This document shows positions 1-6,123 of a stretch of DNA of 11,699 nucleotides, one piece after another; the stretch's first letter is position 1, and each line of letters opens with the position of its first letter. The stretch is from an uncultured Eubacteriales bacterium. GTDB lineage: Bacteria; Bacillota; Clostridia; Lachnospirales; Bianqueaceae. Below the pieces are notes generated by a model. It did no database searches, was not told where the DNA came from, and saw nothing but the letters and a program-made list of their open reading frames with translations. The DNA lies in the NCBI GenBank assembly GCA_900322165.1, contig ONYR01000343.1, forward strand, positions 1 to 11,699, given 5' to 3'. The position numbers were made by a program, and so were the translations under genes.

Positions 1-1
1 C

Positions 2-730
2 GCTGACAAGGCCGGCAAGCTCCTCATGATCGGTTTCGTCCGCCGCTACGGCAATGACACCGCGATCTTCATGGACTTCAAGAACGCCGGCTACTTCGGA
101 GAGATCTACTGGGGCAAGGCTCAGTATATCCGCCGCAACGGCAACCCCGGCGGCTGGTTCGGTGAGAAGGAAAAGTCCGGCGGTGGCCCGCTGATCGACC
201 TTGGTGTTCATGTCATCGACCTGACCCGCTATATGCTTGGCAATCCGAAACCGGTTTCCGTTTACGGTGCGACCTTCCAGAAGCTGTTCGACCGCCGCAA
301 CCTCAAGACTCCGAAAGGATATGTCTCCTCTTCCCATACCGATCACGACATCTGCAACGTTGAAGATGCGGCTACCGCGATCATCCGTTATGACAACGGT
401 GCTGTCATCAACATTGAAGTCTCCTTCTCCCTGAACGTTGAGCACAATTCCGGTCTGATCGAGCTCTACGGTACCAAGGGCGGCGCCAAGATCGCTCCGG
501 AGCTCAAGCTGATGTCCGAAGCCAACGGTTACATGACCGATACCACGCTTCAGGCTCGCACCGCGATGGATATGGGTGTCATCTTCCAGAACGAGATCAA
601 CCACTTTGTCGACTGCATCCAGAACGGCACCGAGTGCAAGTCTCCTGCGGAAGACGGTATCGTCCTGATGGAGATTCTTGACGCGATCTTCGAATCCGCT
701 CGCACCGGTCACGAGGTCATTCTCAAATAA
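2..730 (+). CDS. Gfo/Idh/MocA family oxidoreductase, C-terminal part (5' end outside window)
   Basis: This is the 3' part of an NAD(P)-dependent sugar or polyol dehydrogenase; about 242 residues are visible. The frame is open from base 2, so the Rossmann domain and the usual Glu-Lys-Pro motif lie upstream. What remains is the substrate-binding alpha/beta domain. It begins with LLMIGFVRRYG, then has a loop with GNPGGWFG, then GGGPLIDLGVHVIDL. The Asp and His of that last motif match the family's conserved catalytic pair. The C-terminal stretch NEINHFVDCIQNG is also typical. An isomerase-like gene follows after 17 nt, so the two are probably one operon acting on one carbohydrate. Arg codons are almost all CGC or CGT, suggesting good expression. 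The family is clear; the substrate (inositol, keto-glycoside, other sugar) cannot be told. Confidence 0.88.
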   Translation, partial: ADKAGKLLMIGFVRRYGNDTAIFMDFKNAGYFGEIYWGKAQYIRRNGNPGGWFGEKEKSGGGPLIDLGVHVIDLTRYMLGNPKPVSVYGATFQKLFDRRNLKTPKGYVSSSHTDHDICNVEDAATAIIRYDNGAVINIEVSFSLNVEHNSGLIELYGTKGGAKIAPELKLMSEANGYMTDTTLQARTAMDMGVIFQNEINHFVDCIQNGTECKSPAEDGIVLMEILDAIFESARTGHEVILK

Positions 731-747
731 TCAAGGAGGAACCTTCT

Positions 748-1653
748 ATGATGAAAGTTGCTGTCAGCTCCTACAGCTTTTCTCAGGCGTACCGTGACGG
801 TCGTCTGACGCTGAAGGACAGTATCGCCAAGGCCAAGGAAATGGGCTTTGACGGATTTGAATTTGTCGATTTCAACGTAACCTCCACCAAGCCCGAGAAC
901 ATGACGCTTGAGGAATATGCGCGTGATCTGCGTGCGGAGGTTGACCGCGTTGGCATTCATGTCACCAACTTTACGGTCGGCGCTGATTTCCAGAACAAAG
1001 ACGTTGATGAAGAAGTCGCTCGTCTGAAGGGCTGCGTGGATATCGCTGAGATCCTCGGTGCGACCGGCATGCGCCACGACGTTGCACACGGTGCTGCTCC
1101 CGGCAAACCGTACCAGAGCTTCGATTCTCTGCTTCCCCGCCTTGCCTGCGGTATCAAACAGGTCACGGAGTATGCGGCTTCCAAGGGCATCAAGACCATG
1201 AGCGAAAACCATGGTTTCTTTGCTCAGGACGCGCTTCGCGTTGAGAAGCTCATGAATTACGTCAACGACCCGAACTACGGCTGGCTTGTCGACATGGGCA
1301 ACTTCACCTGCGCTGACGAAGATCCGGCGATCTCTGTTGGCATTGCTGCTCCTTACGCTGTCTATGTTCACGCGAAGGACTTCATCATCAAACCGGCTGA
1401 CGGTCCGAATCCCGGCCGCTTCTTCTTCCGCTCCCGCTCCGGCTCGTACCTGCGCGGTACGATCGTCGGTCAGGGCGATGTTCCGGTCAAGCACTGCCTT
1501 GCAGCGCTTCGCAACGCCGGATACGACGGCTATGTCGCGATCGAGTTCGAAGGCATGGAAGACTGCTTCCTGGCTCTTGAAGCCGGTCTTGAGAACCTCC
1601 GCCGCTACATTAATGAGATCGAAGAGATCCCGCTCAAGAAGATCAACTTCTAA
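748..1653 (+). CDS. Sugar phosphate isomerase/epimerase-like TIM-barrel protein
   Basis: A 301-residue protein of the xylose-isomerase-like/AP endonuclease 2 superfamily, a soluble (beta/alpha)8 barrel that usually isomerises, epimerises or eliminates on sugars with a divalent metal. Candidate metal ligands lie at the ends of strands: Glu153 (SENHG), Asp182 (DMGN), His208 (VHAKD) and Glu266 (IEFEG). The closing segment GQGDVPV...AGYDGYVAIEFEG is typical of the family. Length is normal and there is no signal peptide. ATG 748 is chosen because AAGGAGG at 733-739 sits 8 nt upstream; a second ATG follows at once at 751. The gene is downstream of a Gfo/Idh/MocA oxidoreductase and ends before a strong terminator, so it is the last gene of its operon. 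Such pairs occur in inositol and keto-sugar catabolism and in 3-keto-glycoside cleavage. The exact reaction is unknown. Confidence 0.85.
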   Translation: MMKVAVSSYSFSQAYRDGRLTLKDSIAKAKEMGFDGFEFVDFNVTSTKPENMTLEEYARDLRAEVDRVGIHVTNFTVGADFQNKDVDEEVARLKGCVDIAEILGATGMRHDVAHGAAPGKPYQSFDSLLPRLACGIKQVTEYAASKGIKTMSENHGFFAQDALRVEKLMNYVNDPNYGWLVDMGNFTCADEDPAISVGIAAPYAVYVHAKDFIIKPADGPNPGRFFFRSRSGSYLRGTIVGQGDVPVKHCLAALRNAGYDGYVAIEFEGMEDCFLALEAGLENLRRYINEIEEIPLKKINF

Positions 1654-1692
1654 GCGTTCTTCCCTCGCTAAGGATTCTGCCTGATATAACAC

Positions 1693-1729
1693 AAGGACCC
1701 GTGAAAATGATTTTCACGGGTCCTTTTTT
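1693..1729 (+). terminator. Intrinsic terminator of the oxidoreductase/isomerase operon
   Basis: A perfect 15-bp stem pairs 1693-1707 with 1711-1725 around a 3-nt loop, and a run of six T covers 1724-1729. It lies 40 nt after the isomerase stop. On the minus strand the same hairpin is preceded by A-rich sequence and followed by a mixed TTGTGTT stretch. It may therefore also stop transcripts from the convergent thiI gene, less efficiently. Confidence 0.93.
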
Positions 1730-1748
1730 GTCTGTTGTTAAATGAAGA

Positions 1749-3035
1749 TCAAAGCTCGATGATCTCGGTCAGGCTGCTCTTCGCCTCATCATCTGCGTCT
1801 GCCTTGTCCGCCTCATCCTCTTCGTTGTCGATGCGGATCTTTTTCCATCCGCTCTCGCGCACGAGATAACGTTCGCTGTCGCGAACCGCGCGGTCGATCT
1901 GCTCCTCGATGTTGACGAGGGGCTTTTCGCTTTCAATGATCGCTTCAAGCTGCGGCTGAGTTGTCGGGTGCTTGGCGACAAAGATCGTGCAGCAGTCTTC
2001 GTACGGAAGGATCGATGTTTCAAAGGTATCGATCTTCTTGGCGATCTCAATGATGTCCTGCTTATCAAAGCCGATGACCGGACGGAACACCGGCATCGTG
2101 CAGACGGCGTTCGTACAGTTGAGCGAAGCAAGCGTCTGGCTTGCGACCTGGCCGACGCTCTCGCCCGTGATAAGGCACTGGGAATGCTCCATCTCCGCGA
2201 TCTTTTCCGCGATTCGCATCATCTGACGGCGCATGATGATGGTCATCTTCTCATGCTGGCACTTTTCATAGATATCCATCTGGATCTCGGTAAACGGAAC
2301 GACGTAGACACAGATCGGTCCGGCGTAAGCGCTGACACGGCGAGCCAGCTCCAGCACCTTATCCTTCGCACGGTCGGAGGTATAGGGATGCGCGTGGAAA
2401 TAAACCGCGCTGAGCTGTACGCCGCGCTTGGCCATCATCCATCCGGCGACCGGAGAATCGATGCCGCCGGAAAGAAGCAAGGTGCCCTTTCCGCCGGTTC
2501 CGACCGGAAGTCCGCCCGGTCCCTTGATCTCTTTGCCGTAGACATAGACACGGTTGCGAAGCTCGGCGTAGAGCTTGATCTCCGGGTTGTGGACATCGAC
2601 GGTCCAGTCGGGAAGCACATCCAGCAGGCGGCTGCCGATCTCCGCCGCGATCGCCATCGAATCCATCGGATACTGCTTGTTGGTTCGTTTGGCAAAGACC
2701 TTAAACGTATGCGGCTCATCGAACTCACGCTTGACATATTCGATCATGCCATCGCAGATCGTGTCGATATCATCGTTTTCGAGCACGTCGACCGGACAGA
2801 TGCCGATAATGCCGAACACGCGCTGCAGCACGTCGATCACGGCCTCCATCCACTCCTCGGTTCCCTCCGAGGGAGCTTCCATGTAGAAACGGCCCTGTTC
2901 CTTCGTGACATTGACCGAAGATACAACATCTTTCAGCCCAACCTTGATATCTTTAATCAGACGGTTCTCGAACTGAGCGCGGTTGTTGCCCTTCAGCACG
3001 ATCTCGCCGTACTTGATCAGAATTCCCTTTTTCAA
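1749..3035 (-). CDS. thiI: tRNA 4-thiouridine synthase ThiI (rhodanese-less form)
   Basis: ThiI adenylates U8 of tRNA and inserts sulfur to give 4-thiouridine; in some bacteria it also serves thiazole synthesis. From the chosen TTG start the protein has 428 residues. It opens with the family-typical KKGILIKYGEIVLKGNNR, followed by the ferredoxin-like and THUMP RNA-binding region (to about residue 155). The PP-loop SGGIDSP is at 189-195, then ITGESVGQVASQTL near 289-302 and LPYEDCCTIF near 343-352. The C-terminal rhodanese domain of E. coli ThiI is absent, as in Bacillus. The last ~20 residues are an acidic Asp/Glu/Ala/Lys tail. The TTG at 3035 has GGGGAGG 5 nt upstream and gives the usual N-terminus. 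The longer GTG frame from 3068 has no such site and would overlap the desulfurase. The gene is 25 nt after the cysteine desulfurase, its probable sulfur donor. Confidence 0.95.
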   Translation of the reverse strand: MKKGILIKYGEIVLKGNNRAQFENRLIKDIKVGLKDVVSSVNVTKEQGRFYMEAPSEGTEEWMEAVIDVLQRVFGIIGICPVDVLENDDIDTICDGMIEYVKREFDEPHTFKVFAKRTNKQYPMDSMAIAAEIGSRLLDVLPDWTVDVHNPEIKLYAELRNRVYVYGKEIKGPGGLPVGTGGKGTLLLSGGIDSPVAGWMMAKRGVQLSAVYFHAHPYTSDRAKDKVLELARRVSAYAGPICVYVVPFTEIQMDIYEKCQHEKMTIIMRRQMMRIAEKIAEMEHSQCLITGESVGQVASQTLASLNCTNAVCTMPVFRPVIGFDKQDIIEIAKKIDTFETSILPYEDCCTIFVAKHPTTQPQLEAIIESEKPLVNIEEQIDRAVRDSERYLVRESGWKKIRIDNEEDEADKADADDEAKSSLTEIIEL

Positions 3036-3040
3036 TCTTT

Positions 3041-3047
3041 CCTCCCC
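3041..3047 (-). promoter_or_regulatory. Shine-Dalgarno site that sets the thiI TTG start
   Basis: The minus strand reads GGGGAGG followed by 5 nt and TTG (3035-3033). This strong site favours TTG over the in-frame upstream GTG at 3068, which has no purine-rich site before it. Confidence 0.8.
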
Positions 3048-3060
3048 ATGCCTGATCCGA

Positions 3061-4224
3061 TCAGACACGTTTAAATCTACGTAATACCGGCACGGTCTTT
3101 GTCATGGCCGCGACAAAAGCGTCAACATCCTCATCCGTGTTGTAGCGCCCGAAGCTGACACGCAGCGATTGATCGATCTCCTGCGCATTCAAGCCAAGCG
3201 CCGCCAGCGGACGGCTTTTCTCACCGGGTTTATTCGATGAACAGGCTGAGCCGGAGCTGATGTAGATCCCGTCATCCTCCAGCGCATGCAGCAGCACTTC
3301 CGACCGCACACCGTCGATCCTCAGATTGACGATGTGAGGCGCTGCTTCTTCCACTGCCGGACCGTTCACATGGATCCCGGGCAGGGCATCCGTCAGTTCA
3401 TGGACAAGCCTCGCCTTAAGCCGCTGCATCTCTGCGGTCAGTGTCTCGTGGTTCTTCCACATCTCCTCCGCTGCCTCGGCAAATCCGGCGATGTACGGAA
3501 CATTCTCGGTACCGGAGCGGAAATGGTTTTCCTGACCGCCGCCCAGGATCAAACTTGGCAGCTGCAGCCCGCGTCTCACATACAGCAGGCCGATTCCTTT
3601 GGGACCGTTGATCTTATGCGCGCTGGCACTGATCAGATCGATCTCCCACTTATCCGGGAACAGCGCAAGTTTGGCGAAGGACTGCGTCGCATCTACGTGG
3701 AACAGAGCTCTTGGGGAAGCGGCATGGATCATTTTTCCCATCTCGCGGACCGGCTGAATGACGCCGGTCTCATTATTGACGTGGATCACACTCACGAGCA
3801 CCGTGTCCTTGCGCAGCTTCTGTTTTAAATCAGAGAGGAGGATCTTTCCGCTCTCGTCATTCTCGATCTCTTCGATCTCATATCCGTCGTCCTTGAGCTT
3901 TTTCAGGACTTCAAAGGTCGCGGAATGCTCCCCCTTGGAGGTCAGAATGTGTTTGCCGACATGCCTGCCCCTTTGCACCGCCCCGAGGATCGCCGTATTG
4001 CTGCTCTCCGTCGCGCAGGAGGTGAAGAAGATGCTTTCTTCCTTTGTCAAAAGGATCTGGGCCAGCTTCCGTCTTGCGGCTTTGACATAGACCTCCGCTT
4101 CCTGCCCTTTGCGGTGCAGCGAGGACGGGTTCCCCCAATCATCCTTCAGCACCTTCTCGATCACGGCCACGCAGCCTTCCGAGGGTTTCGTTGTCGCTGC
4201 GTTGTCCAGATAGTGTTCTGTCAT
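3061..4224 (-). CDS. Cysteine desulfurase, NifS/IscS family, likely partner of ThiI
   Basis: A PLP-dependent enzyme that turns L-cysteine into alanine and a protein-bound persulfide. It has 387 residues, the normal length for the class. Visible landmarks are YLDNAATT at 5-12, GNPSSLH at 31-37, the PLP-stacking His100, Asp178 and Gln181 near the cofactor, and the Schiff-base Lys204 in SAHK. RSGTEN is at 236-241 and the persulfide-forming Cys328 lies in SSGSACSS. The short region around Cys328 and the position next to thiI fit a dedicated sulfur donor, like NifZ beside thiI in Bacillus, rather than a general Fe-S cluster IscS; no iscU is seen. The start is ATG 4224 with AAGGA upstream, overlapping the rsmE stop codon (TAAGGA). 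The rsmE gap is 11 nt, so translation may be coupled. The family is certain; the exclusive role is inferred. Confidence 0.95.
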   Translation of the reverse strand: MTEHYLDNAATTKPSEGCVAVIEKVLKDDWGNPSSLHRKGQEAEVYVKAARRKLAQILLTKEESIFFTSCATESSNTAILGAVQRGRHVGKHILTSKGEHSATFEVLKKLKDDGYEIEEIENDESGKILLSDLKQKLRKDTVLVSVIHVNNETGVIQPVREMGKMIHAASPRALFHVDATQSFAKLALFPDKWEIDLISASAHKINGPKGIGLLYVRRGLQLPSLILGGGQENHFRSGTENVPYIAGFAEAAEEMWKNHETLTAEMQRLKARLVHELTDALPGIHVNGPAVEEAAPHIVNLRIDGVRSEVLLHALEDDGIYISSGSACSSNKPGEKSRPLAALGLNAQEIDQSLRVSFGRYNTDEDVDAFVAAMTKTVPVLRRFKRV

Positions 4225-4235
4225 CGTATCGTTCC

Positions 4236-4991
4236 TTACATTTCATCATAATGGTAGAGAATCATGGCGCAGGCCATCATTCCCGCTGTCTCGCACCGAA
4301 GGATCCGGCTTCCCAGCCCCGCCGTTGCGCAGCCGGCTTCTTCCAGCTTTTTTGCCTCTTCCGGCGCGAAGCCTCCCTCCGGGCCGATCCAGATCCCGAC
4401 CGTCTCCGGCTTGCGCCCAAGGCGCGTCTGAGCCTCCGTCAGCACCTGCTTCAGGGAGATATCCTGCGCTTTTTCATAGAAAAGGATCGCAAGATCATAT
4501 TTCGCCGCCTCTTCGGCCGCCTGCTTGAAGGTATGTACAAAGTCCACCTCCGGGATCAGGCCTCGTCCGGACTGTTTGGCAGCCGCCTCCGCGATCGCAT
4601 TCCACCGCGTGACCTTCTGCGCTGCCTTTTTCGAATCCAGATGGATCAGGGAGCGCTCACTGTAATACGGTACGATCCGGCTGACTCCCAGCTCCACGCT
4701 TTTCTGGATGACGTATTCCATCTTGTCACCCTTCGGCAGCGACTGGTACAAGGTGACCGCCACGTTCGGCTCCGCATCGCTGCGTCTGGAGTCGGTGATC
4801 TGGCAGATAATGCTTTCTTCGCCGGAATCGATCTGAAGGATCCGGCAATCATAATCCATGCTGAGCCCATCACAGACCGTCAGCGTATCACCGGTCTGTT
4901 TCCGAAGCACATGGACGATATGATGCACATCATGACGAATGACTATGTAACTGCCCTGTATATCTTCTCTGGAAATAAAGAATTTCGGCAT
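4236..4991 (-). CDS. rsmE: 16S rRNA (uracil1498-N3)-methyltransferase RsmE
   Basis: RsmE methylates N3 of U1498 in 16S rRNA of the 30S subunit, using S-adenosylmethionine and a SPOUT-type knotted fold. The 251-residue protein has the usual length. An N-terminal PUA-like domain (about 1-70) contains HHIVHVLRKQTGD. The catalytic domain shows LYQSLPKGDKMEYVIQKSVE at 81-100, ERSLIHLDSKKA at 112-123, AEAAAKQSGR at 134-143, IGPEGGF at 202-208 and the knot segment LGSRILRCETAG at 226-237. ATG 4991 is preceded by GGAGGA at normal spacing. It lies 40 nt after prmA and 11 nt before the desulfurase. In Bacillus the orthologue also follows prmA in the dnaK region, which supports the call. Confidence 0.96.
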   Translation of the reverse strand: MPKFFISREDIQGSYIVIRHDVHHIVHVLRKQTGDTLTVCDGLSMDYDCRILQIDSGEESIICQITDSRRSDAEPNVAVTLYQSLPKGDKMEYVIQKSVELGVSRIVPYYSERSLIHLDSKKAAQKVTRWNAIAEAAAKQSGRGLIPEVDFVHTFKQAAEEAAKYDLAILFYEKAQDISLKQVLTEAQTRLGRKPETVGIWIGPEGGFAPEEAKKLEEAGCATAGLGSRILRCETAGMMACAMILYHYDEM

Positions 4992-5031
4992 ACCGTCTCC
5001 TCCGTTTGCTGCGAAGTTATCCCCTGTATAC

Positions 5032-5994
5032 TTATTTCAAAATCGAGCGGATGCAGACCCAGCTTCCCTTTTCCTGCACTTCAACGATCTCAAATCCGTT
5101 CTCCAAAAGCGCTTTCTCCACGTCCGCGCGGCGCTCTTTAATGATGCCGCTGGAAATGAAGGTTCCGCCCTGTTTCAGATTCGGTTTGACCGTAGCTGCG
5201 AGATGAATGATAACATCCGCAATGATGTTCGCAACGACTGTGTCAGCCTGAAGTCCCTTGTATTCGGGAATCTCATTCAGATCGCCGTGAGCTACACTCA
5301 TGACATCATCCACATGGTTCTTGACAACGTTTTCCTTCGCAACCGCCACCGCGTTGACGTCAAGATCCGAGCCGATGACCTTGCCGGCTCCGACCTTTGC
5401 AGCCGTAATGCCAAGGATTCCGCTTCCGCATCCGATATCAAGCACCAGATCGCCGGGTTTGACACACTCTTCAAGCATTGCCATGCACATCGACGTCGTC
5501 TCATGCGTACCGGTGCCGAAGGCCATGCCGGGATCAAGCGTGATCCGAATATCGCCGGGCTCCTCCTCGCATTCGATCCAGGAAGGAACGACGAGGATAT
5601 GATGACCGAGGCGGAACGGTTTGTAATATTTCTTCCATGCGTTCATCCAGTCTTCTTCGAAAACGGAAGTCGTTTCGATCTTCCCGCTTCCGACCGGAAG
5701 GAACTCCGCGATATGCGCGATCTCATGCTGAAGGTCGAATACAATCGCCTCCAGATCCGCCGGTGTTTTGATTTTTTCCACGGAGAAATAGCAGCGCATC
5801 AGCACCTCGTCCCGGTTCAGATCCTTCAGCAGATCCTCATCGATATAGTCCCAGGCCGTCGGATCCTTTTCCTGATTCAGGATATCCTTCGGGTCAAAAA
5901 TCTCCACTCCGCCGCAGCCAAGCTCCAAAAACGCATAGCTCAGCGCCTCGACAGCCTCGGTCTGCGTGTGCACGGTAATCTGATGATATTCCAT
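5032..5994 (-). CDS. prmA: Ribosomal protein L11 methyltransferase PrmA
   Basis: PrmA uses S-adenosylmethionine to methylate ribosomal protein L11. With the start at ATG 5994 it has 320 residues. The N-terminal L11-recognition domain begins MEYHQITVHTQTEAVEALSY. The Rossmann-like methyltransferase domain contains DPGMAFGTGTHETT at 154-167, the SAM-binding DIGCGSG at 186-192 and NIIADV at 256-261. The open frame reaches a TTG at 6024, but that codon lies in the T-run of the terminator after dnaJ and has no ribosome site. ATG 5994 has GGGGGA 5 nt upstream and gives the normal N-terminus. It follows dnaJ as in other Firmicutes. The intervening terminator means it needs read-through or the promoter proposed at 6073-6101. 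Confidence 0.96.
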   Translation of the reverse strand: MEYHQITVHTQTEAVEALSYAFLELGCGGVEIFDPKDILNQEKDPTAWDYIDEDLLKDLNRDEVLMRCYFSVEKIKTPADLEAIVFDLQHEIAHIAEFLPVGSGKIETTSVFEEDWMNAWKKYYKPFRLGHHILVVPSWIECEEEPGDIRITLDPGMAFGTGTHETTSMCMAMLEECVKPGDLVLDIGCGSGILGITAAKVGAGKVIGSDLDVNAVAVAKENVVKNHVDDVMSVAHGDLNEIPEYKGLQADTVVANIIADVIIHLAATVKPNLKQGGTFISSGIIKERRADVEKALLENGFEIVEVQEKGSWVCIRSILK

Positions 5995-5999
5995 CTTTA

Positions 6000-6005
6000 T
6001 CCCCC
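6000..6005 (-). promoter_or_regulatory. Shine-Dalgarno site that sets the prmA start
   Basis: GGGGGA on the minus strand ends 5 nt before ATG 5994. It supports this start over the TTG at 6024. Confidence 0.7.
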
Positions 6006-6020
6006 AACATCTTTCATTCC

Positions 6021-6050
6021 ACAAAAAACGGGCCGGTCACCCGGCCCGTT
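6021..6050 (-). terminator. Intrinsic terminator between dnaJ and prmA
   Basis: On the minus strand a 10-bp G+C-rich stem pairs 6050-6041 with 6036-6027 around the 4-nt loop 6040-6037. A run of six T follows (6028-6023), two of them in the stem. It is 73 nt after the dnaJ stop and ends about 27 nt before the prmA ATG. It should end most chaperone transcripts. On the plus strand the hairpin is not followed by a T-run. Outside the stem, 6055-6060 and 6015-6020 can also pair (CATTCC with GGAATG), which could enclose the hairpin. Confidence 0.9.
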
Positions 6051-6067
6051 CTCCGGAATGCATACTG

Positions 6068-6087
6068 CGTTCATTGTACCATGAACG
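6068..6087. promoter_or_regulatory. Near-perfect 20-bp palindrome, operator-like, over the putative prmA -10 box
   Basis: The minus strand reads CGTTCAT GGTACA ATGAACG. The arms are perfect 7-bp inverted repeats, and within the 6-bp centre two of three pairs also match, so 9 of 10 dyad pairs are complementary. It covers the TACAAT hexamer. Size and position suit a dimeric repressor site, but an RNA hairpin is possible. I do not recognise it as a known operator. Confidence 0.5.
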
Positions 6088-6101
6088 GACGATTCCGAAA
6101 A
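6073..6101 (-). promoter_or_regulatory. Putative extended -10 promoter for prmA-rsmE-desulfurase-thiI
   Basis: The minus strand has TGG directly before TACAAT (6078-6073), an extended -10 box matching consensus at 5 of 6 positions. At 17-bp spacing is a weak -35, TTTTCG (6101-6096), with 3 of 6 matches. Initiation would fall near 6066, upstream of the terminator at 6050-6021, so a transcript would have to pass it to reach prmA. Confidence 0.45.
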
Positions 6102-6123
6102 GTCTTATTTTGCGGTCTTTCCC

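Noticed and set aside
709..1692. Long minus-strand open frame opposite the isomerase gene
   Set aside because: The plus-strand gene has a strong ribosome site, metal-ligand motifs and a terminator; the antisense product resembles nothing known.
1968..3074. Long plus-strand open frame (368 codons) opposite thiI
   Set aside because: It is the shadow of a clearly conserved gene, has no recognisable domains and no ribosome site, and long antisense frames are expected at this base composition.
6022..6024. TTG as an alternative prmA start
   Set aside because: It is part of the terminator T-run, lacks a Shine-Dalgarno site and would add ten residues not seen in PrmA proteins.
4191..6084. Plus-strand frames opposite rsmE (4191-5141) and prmA (5203-6084)
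   Set aside because: Both are antisense to genes with complete family motifs and give Arg/Leu/His-rich translations typical of shadow frames.
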